Source: Catellatospora paridis (GTDB taxonomy: Bacteria; Actinomycetota; Actinomycetes; Mycobacteriales; Micromonosporaceae). From it: a DNA stretch of 64,000 nt. The notes under the pieces were generated by a model, which saw only the letters and a program-made list of their open reading frames with translations, ran no database searches and was not told where the DNA came from. Location: contig NZ_WBZD01000021.1 of the NCBI RefSeq assembly GCF_009720365.1, forward strand, positions 186,001 to 250,000, given 5' to 3'. Below, piece after piece: positions 59,598 through 64,000 of this stretch. Position 1 is the stretch's first letter; each line of letters opens with the position of its first letter. The translations under genes were made by a program, and so were the position numbers.

Positions 59598-60188
59598 TCA
59601 GCTCGCCTTCGCCCGCCGCGGCCGCCCCGCGAGCAGGCACAGCGCCGCCGTGGCCAGGTACAGCACGATGACCGCGAGCCAGCTCTGCCGGTGCTCGGTG
59701 AGCTGGCTGGGCAGCATCGGATGCGCCAGCCCGTCCGGATCCTCGACCACGGTCACGGATTCGCCGATGCGGTAGGCGTTCTCGTCGACGGTGAGCTCGC
59801 CGCCGACGGCGCGGCCGGAGTGGGCGGCCATCGCGTAGTGGTAGCGGTCGGCCGACCCGCTGCTCTCCCGCACGGACATGACCTGCGCCTCCACCTGCCC
59901 ACCGCGCAGCTGCAGCAGGCTCGGCCCGGTCTCGCGCAGCACGATCACCACGAACAGGAAACCCAGCACCGCCGCCACCGCGGTCCACACCGGACGGAAC
60001 CCGGACAGCGCGAACCAGCCCGCGGCCAGGCCTGCGGCGAGGATCAGCCCGACCGCCAGCCCGCGATGCTCGGCAGGCAGCAGCGCGGAGCCCGCGAGCC
60101 CCGCCGCCAGCGCGGCCACGGTGATGACGAGGAACAGCCGTAGCCCGCGGAACTGCCGGGGGTGCAGCGCACGGAAGGGGATTCGCAT
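59598..60188 (-). CDS. Membrane protein with DUF3592-like domain
   Basis: 196 residues. Three N-terminal helices (LRLFLVITVAALAAGLAGSA, GLAVGLILAAGLAAGWFAL, VWTAVAAVLGFLFVVIVL), then an outside beta-domain with RYHYAMAAHSGRAVGGELTV and YRIGESVTVVEDPDGL, typical of DUF3592-like modules, then a last helix. Function unknown. TACTCT lies six bases before ATG 60188, a leaderless-type promoter facing the one of the divergent M16-like gene. Confidence 0.72.
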   Translation of the reverse strand: MRIPFRALHPRQFRGLRLFLVITVAALAAGLAGSALLPAEHRGLAVGLILAAGLAAGWFALSGFRPVWTAVAAVLGFLFVVIVLRETGPSLLQLRGGQVEAQVMSVRESSGSADRYHYAMAAHSGRAVGGELTVDENAYRIGESVTVVEDPDGLAHPMLPSQLTEHRQSWLAVIVLYLATAALCLLAGRPRRAKAS

Positions 60189-60250
60189 GGCGTGAGAGTA
60201 AGGCCCGCGCAGGCGGCCCGTCGGTTGCCCCGGGAACGTACGATCCGCGC

Positions 60251-61750
60251 ATGCAGCGGTCGCAGATCGACGGCGTACGGGTGCTCTGGCAGGAAATGCC
60301 CGGTGACTTCACCGCCACCCTGGCGTTCGCGGTGGGCGCCCGCGACGAAGACGTCGACCAGCTCGGCATCACCCACCTGGCCGTCCGGCACCTGCTGCTG
60401 AGCCTGCTCGCGGAGCCCGACGAGACGACGGGCCTGCTCGAGACCTCGTTCACCCTCTCCGGAGACCCGGAACAGGTCGCCGAGGACCTGAGCGACCTCG
60501 CCGCGCTCATCGCCAACCCGGACCTGAGCGGGCTCGCGCTGACCGCGCAGCAGCTCGACCCCGCCGACCGGGCGAGCGAGCTGGACCTCGACATCGACGA
60601 CGCGGTACGCGACCCGTGGGGGTCGCTGCTGGCACACCGCCTCGGCCCGACCGGACCCGGCCTGCTGCGCTGGCCCGCCGTCGACCTGCACCGGCTGACA
60701 GCCGACGAGGTCCGCGCCCACCTGGCCCGCTGGTTCACCGCCGGCAACGCCGTGCTCACCTGCACCGGCCCGCCCCCGGCCGGTCTGCGGCTGCCGCTGC
60801 CGGCCGGGCCGCGCGCCGCCCACGCGACCTCCCCGGTGCGCGGCGGCTCCTCAGGACCGGCCTGGTATGCCGACGAGGTCGTCGCACCCGCCATCGCCGT
60901 CGGGGCCACCGCCGGTCCCCAGGCGTTCCTGCTGCTGCGGCTGCTCGGCACCCGGGTCGACGCGGCGCTGGACGGCGCCGCAGTGAAAGCCTGGTCCACG
61001 GAATGGTCCACCCCGGTCGGCGACGGGCGCCTGGAACTGGGCCTGAGCCTGCACCTGCGCGGCAAGGCCAGGCAGCGCGACAGCGCGCTCGCGGCCCGGA
61101 TCCTGTGGCAGGAGCTGCGGCGGCTGGCCGCCGAGGATCCGGTGCCCGCCGAGCTGGACGCCATCGTCACCCGATACCACCGGTCCCCGGCTGAGGATCC
61201 GCAGCTGCGCGGGCAGCTGGAGCGCCTGGGCCTGCTCGACGCGGCCGAGCAGGCGCACGCGCAGGCTCCGCTGGCCGACGCCGGGCACCGCGAGCTGCTC
61301 GACGTGTCCGACGAGTTCGGCGAGGCCCAGGTGGCAGCCGCGGCCCGGCTGGGTCCGGCGGACGTGCGGGCCGCCGCCGCCTCGTGGCTGCCGTCAGCGC
61401 TGCTGGTGGTCCCCAACGGCGTGGACGCGGCGCTCGACGGCATCGCCCGGACCGGCTGCCCGACCGGCTCGTACGCCCCGCAGGGCGAGCTGCTGCGCCC
61501 GTCACTGGCCCGGCGGCTGCGCGGGGCGAAGGACGGGCTCGTGCTGGGCGACGACGCCTGCCACCTCGTCGCGGCCGACGGCACGGTGCACACCTTCCCG
61601 ATGCGCGACGCCATGCTGGTCCAGCGGCGCGGTGAGACCCTGCTCGGCGACGTCCGCCACGGCTGCCTGGCCGACGTCAGCGGATTCACCGGGGTCGACA
61701 AGCTCGTCACCCGGGTGCCGCCGCGCCGCCACCGGATCGCGCACGACTGA
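60251..61750 (+). CDS. M16-like (insulinase-fold) protein with degenerate metal site
   Basis: 499 residues with the look of a pitrilysin-type M16 repeat protein: QIDGVRVLWQEMPGDFTATL (typical opening strand), then GITHLAVRHLLLSLLAEPDE where active enzymes have HxxEH. Here the motif reads HLAVRH, so the catalytic Glu is missing. The C-terminal part (about 260-499) departs from the family. Probably a non-catalytic relative. TACGAT lies six bases before ATG 60251, indicating a leaderless transcript. Confidence 0.7.
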   Translation: MQRSQIDGVRVLWQEMPGDFTATLAFAVGARDEDVDQLGITHLAVRHLLLSLLAEPDETTGLLETSFTLSGDPEQVAEDLSDLAALIANPDLSGLALTAQQLDPADRASELDLDIDDAVRDPWGSLLAHRLGPTGPGLLRWPAVDLHRLTADEVRAHLARWFTAGNAVLTCTGPPPAGLRLPLPAGPRAAHATSPVRGGSSGPAWYADEVVAPAIAVGATAGPQAFLLLRLLGTRVDAALDGAAVKAWSTEWSTPVGDGRLELGLSLHLRGKARQRDSALAARILWQELRRLAAEDPVPAELDAIVTRYHRSPAEDPQLRGQLERLGLLDAAEQAHAQAPLADAGHRELLDVSDEFGEAQVAAAARLGPADVRAAAASWLPSALLVVPNGVDAALDGIARTGCPTGSYAPQGELLRPSLARRLRGAKDGLVLGDDACHLVAADGTVHTFPMRDAMLVQRRGETLLGDVRHGCLADVSGFTGVDKLVTRVPPRRHRIAHD

Positions 61751-61805
61751 GCGAAACCGCAGGTCAGGCCGTCGAGGATTTGACACCGCTCGTACGATCA
61801 TGCCC

Positions 61806-62234
61806 GTGACCTCGAAATACTTCACTCGACTGCACCGTGCCTCGCTGACGGTCGCTGCTCTGAGCGCCGCGCTGGCGGTCTGGAGCTGGCTGCCCGCGAA
61901 CAGCGGTGACGAGACGATCGGCCTCGTGTCGTTCTGGTTCGTCGTGGTGATCATCCTGCCGGGCATGATCGTGTCGATGCGCCGGCAGTCGAACCGGAAC
62001 AGCCCGCTGGCCATGGGGCGCCACGTGCGGTGGTTCCTGAGCGGCGCCCCGCGCTGGACGGTGGCGCTGTGGGCGCTGACGCTGGCAGGCACGCTGCTCA
62101 CCATGCTGACGGGCCTCCTACCCGGCAATCCCGGCCCGGCCGGCCTCGCCCGCATGTTCGCCATGATGGCCTTCTACTTCGCCGTGACCGGCGTGCTCAT
62201 CTACCGCAAGCTGGCCCAGGAACAGCACGTCTGA
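61806..62234 (+). CDS. Small four-helix membrane protein, unknown
   Basis: 142 residues with four hydrophobic segments: LTVAALSAALAVWSWL, IGLVSFWFVVVIILPGMIVS, WTVALWALTLAGTLLTML and MFAMMAFYFAVTGVLIY. Not recognised. GTG 61806 is chosen because TACGAT ends seven bases before it (leaderless spacing); ATG 61800 is the alternative. Confidence 0.65.
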   Translation: MTSKYFTRLHRASLTVAALSAALAVWSWLPANSGDETIGLVSFWFVVVIILPGMIVSMRRQSNRNSPLAMGRHVRWFLSGAPRWTVALWALTLAGTLLTMLTGLLPGNPGPAGLARMFAMMAFYFAVTGVLIYRKLAQEQHV

Positions 62235-62408
62235 GGCAGCCGTGGCGAAGTTGTGCCAGGCCCGTGTCGGCCCGCGAGTGGTGATTCGGTCCTTATCGGC
62301 CGGTGTTGGATTTCACGTGCGCAGTATTCATCCGCGGGTCATCGGGGTGGGTTTACCTCTTCGTGACCGGCCAGTAGGGTCATCCTCCTAAACCCCAGGA
62401 GGATATCG

Positions 62409-64000
62409 ATGCGTCGCACTTTGCGCGCCGCTGTTGTGCTTGCCGTGCTGGCCGGATTCACCGCGGCGTCACCCGCCGCCCTGGCCGCGCCGACCGACCT
62501 GCTCATCTCCGAGTACGTCGAGGGCAGCTCCAACAACAAGGCATTGGAGTTCTACAACGGCACCGGCTCGGCCGTGGACCTGGCCGCCGGGCAATATGTC
62601 GTGCAGTTCTACTTCAACGGCGCGACGACCGCCGGTGGCACCATCGCGCTGACCGGCACGGTCGCCGACGGTGACGTGTTCGTGCTCGCCCACGCCAGCG
62701 CCAACGCCGCGATCCTGGCCCAAGCCGACCAGACCAGCGCCGCCAGCTTCTACAACGGCGACGACGCGATCGTGCTGCGCAAGGGCGGCGCGGCCGGGAC
62801 GATCGTGGACTCGCTCGGACAGGTCGGCACCGACCCCGGCACCGAGTGGGGCACCGGCCTGAACAGCACCGCCGACAACACGATCCGCCGCGACGCGGCC
62901 GTGCAGCTCGGCGACACCGAGACCGGCGACGCGTTCGACCCGGCGACCGGCTGGGTCGGCTACGCCGTCGACACCGTCGACGGCCTCGGCGCACACAGCT
63001 CCGGCGGCGGCCCCGTCGACGCGCCCGCGACCCTGACCTGCGGCGGCGCGCTCACCGTGGCCCAGGGCGAGGCGGGCGTCCGCGCGGTCACCGCGACCGA
63101 CGCCGACGACACGATCGTCGACCTCGCCATCACGAACATCGCCCCGGCCCCGGCCGCGGGCACGATCACCCGCACCGCGTTCACCCCGGCCACCGCCGCG
63201 GGCGGCACCGCGACCGCGACGATCACCGCCGACGCGGGCCTGCCGCCCGGCTCGTACGCCGTCACGATGACCGCGACCGACCTCGACGGCACCACCTCGA
63301 CGTGCGGGTTCACCGTCACCGTCAACCGGGTGCTGACCGTCGGCGAGGTGCAGGGCCCGACCACCGACGCCGAGAACGGCGTGACCGACCGCTCGCCGCT
63401 CGCCCCGGCCACCGGCACGGGCACCAGCAGCACGCTGTACGACGTCCGCGGCGTGATCACCCAGCGGACCCTGGCCCGCACCGCGGCCGGCGCCGCGCAG
63501 TACGGCTTCTACCTGCAGTCGCGCACCGGCGCCACCGACGGCGACCCGACCAGCTCCGACGGCATCTTCGTGTTCATGGGCGGCTTCTCCTCGCTGATCG
63601 GCGGCTACGTGCCGACCGTCGGCGACGAGGTAGTGCTGCGGGCCCGGGTCTCGGAGTACTTCTTCATGACCCAACTGTCCTCGGCGTCGCTGGTCCGCAT
63701 GATCGAGTCCGGGGTCACCGACACCGGGGTCACCAACGCCGTGCCGCCGCAGGACCTCGCCGCGGCGAACCGGTTCTGGGAGCGCCACGAGGGCGAGCAG
63801 CTGCGGGTCCGCGCGGGCAGTGTCGCGGCCAGCGGCCGTGACGTGTTCGCCTCGACCGCCGACTCCGAGGTGTACGTCCTCGACGTCGACGACGCGCTGC
63901 TGGACCGCACCGACCCGCTGACCCGGCGGGTGTACCGCGACGCGCACCCGATGGACAACGACACCGCGCACGTCTTCGACGACGGCAACGGCACCCGGAT
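62409..64000 (+). CDS. ExeM/NucH-type secreted endonuclease, 3' end outside window
   Basis: The first 530 residues of a large secreted protein. A Sec signal peptide (LRAAVVLAVLAGFTAASPAA) is followed by a lamin-tail domain (LLISEYVEGSSNNKALEFYN), an Ig-like region rich in Thr, Ala and Asp (about 195-310), and the OB-like N-terminal region of ExeM/NucH nucleases (TVGEVQGPTTDAENG, then QYGFYLQSRTGATDGDPTSS). The endonuclease/exonuclease/phosphatase catalytic domain should lie beyond the window. AGGAGGA precedes ATG 62409. Probably degrades extracellular DNA. Confidence 0.88.
   Translation, partial: MRRTLRAAVVLAVLAGFTAASPAALAAPTDLLISEYVEGSSNNKALEFYNGTGSAVDLAAGQYVVQFYFNGATTAGGTIALTGTVADGDVFVLAHASANAAILAQADQTSAASFYNGDDAIVLRKGGAAGTIVDSLGQVGTDPGTEWGTGLNSTADNTIRRDAAVQLGDTETGDAFDPATGWVGYAVDTVDGLGAHSSGGGPVDAPATLTCGGALTVAQGEAGVRAVTATDADDTIVDLAITNIAPAPAAGTITRTAFTPATAAGGTATATITADAGLPPGSYAVTMTATDLDGTTSTCGFTVTVNRVLTVGEVQGPTTDAENGVTDRSPLAPATGTGTSSTLYDVRGVITQRTLARTAAGAAQYGFYLQSRTGATDGDPTSSDGIFVFMGGFSSLIGGYVPTVGDEVVLRARVSEYFFMTQLSSASLVRMIESGVTDTGVTNAVPPQDLAAANRFWERHEGEQLRVRAGSVAASGRDVFASTADSEVYVLDVDDALLDRTDPLTRRVYRDAHPMDNDTAHVFDDGNGTR

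Overview
The window is high-GC actinobacterial DNA with dense genes, many GTG/TTG starts and frequent 4-base ATGA/GTGA overlaps. The two-component, SARP, SigB/F-type and SigK/RskA regulators, the mycobacteria-like fasciclin cluster, and a GAGCGGAGCGAGCGAATCATG repeat that I associate with Micromonosporaceae point to a Micromonosporaceae-type actinomycete. That placement rests on gene content and repeat style only; no rRNA is present. At least nine genes have a TANNNT -10-like hexamer only 6-7 nt before the start codon, which suggests leaderless transcripts.

Layout. 1-6.5 kb: end of an MFS transporter, a GT4 glycosyltransferase overlapping a glycogen-debranching-type hydrolase, a SigB/F/G-type sigma factor, a UPF0145 protein and a NUDIX hydrolase. 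6.7-14.2 kb: a large SARP/NB-ARC/TPR regulator, a MacAB-like ABC cassette with chained overlaps, and a divergent AI-2E-family permease. 14.2-22 kb: small unknown genes, an Hsp70-like ATPase with a C-terminal propeller-like region, a frameshifted small gene, and a histidine kinase/response regulator/membrane protein operon. 22-26 kb: a SigK-RskA-fasciclin-molybdopterin oxidoreductase cluster with two coupled 23-residue micro-ORFs between sigK and rskA. 26-30.5 kb: TetR plus DHA2 exporter, M23 lipoprotein, RDD protein. 30.7-35.3 kb: a membrane GT2 synthase and two right-handed beta-helix proteins, an exopolysaccharide locus.

35.3-36.4 kb holds the most striking item: two tandem noncoding RNAs on the minus strand. 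In each, a canonical T-arm comes before a perfect 7-bp acceptor-like stem closed by a 7-nt loop, followed by U-A and a canonical D-arm. The RNA's own 5' and 3' ends pair where an anticodon stem would be. That is the architecture of bacterial tRNA-mimicking Y RNAs (YrlA). They lie directly downstream of an unrecognised 243-aa protein, and no Ro60/TROVE gene is in the window.

36.5-42 kb: phosphate transporter with its PhoU-like partner, a small DPEF/YGL-type protein, an MBL hydrolase, an FAD monooxygenase with a divergent TetR and shared operators, NUDIX, and a decayed GNAT pseudogene. 42.2-43.9 kb: an orphan TnpB-like gene. 44-50 kb: two paralogous GNAT-DUF402 fusions flanking an LCP protein and a PIN/RHH toxin-antitoxin pair, then proS. 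50.5-64 kb: RlpA-like protein, an HxlR-peroxiredoxin fusion regulator, an ECF sigma factor with a membrane partner, a K+ channel, a sulfatase with its formylglycine-generating enzyme, TetR and a divergent hydrolase, an M16-like protein with a degenerate metal site, and the start of an ExeM/NucH-type secreted nuclease. Three long perfect hairpins lie at gene 3' ends.
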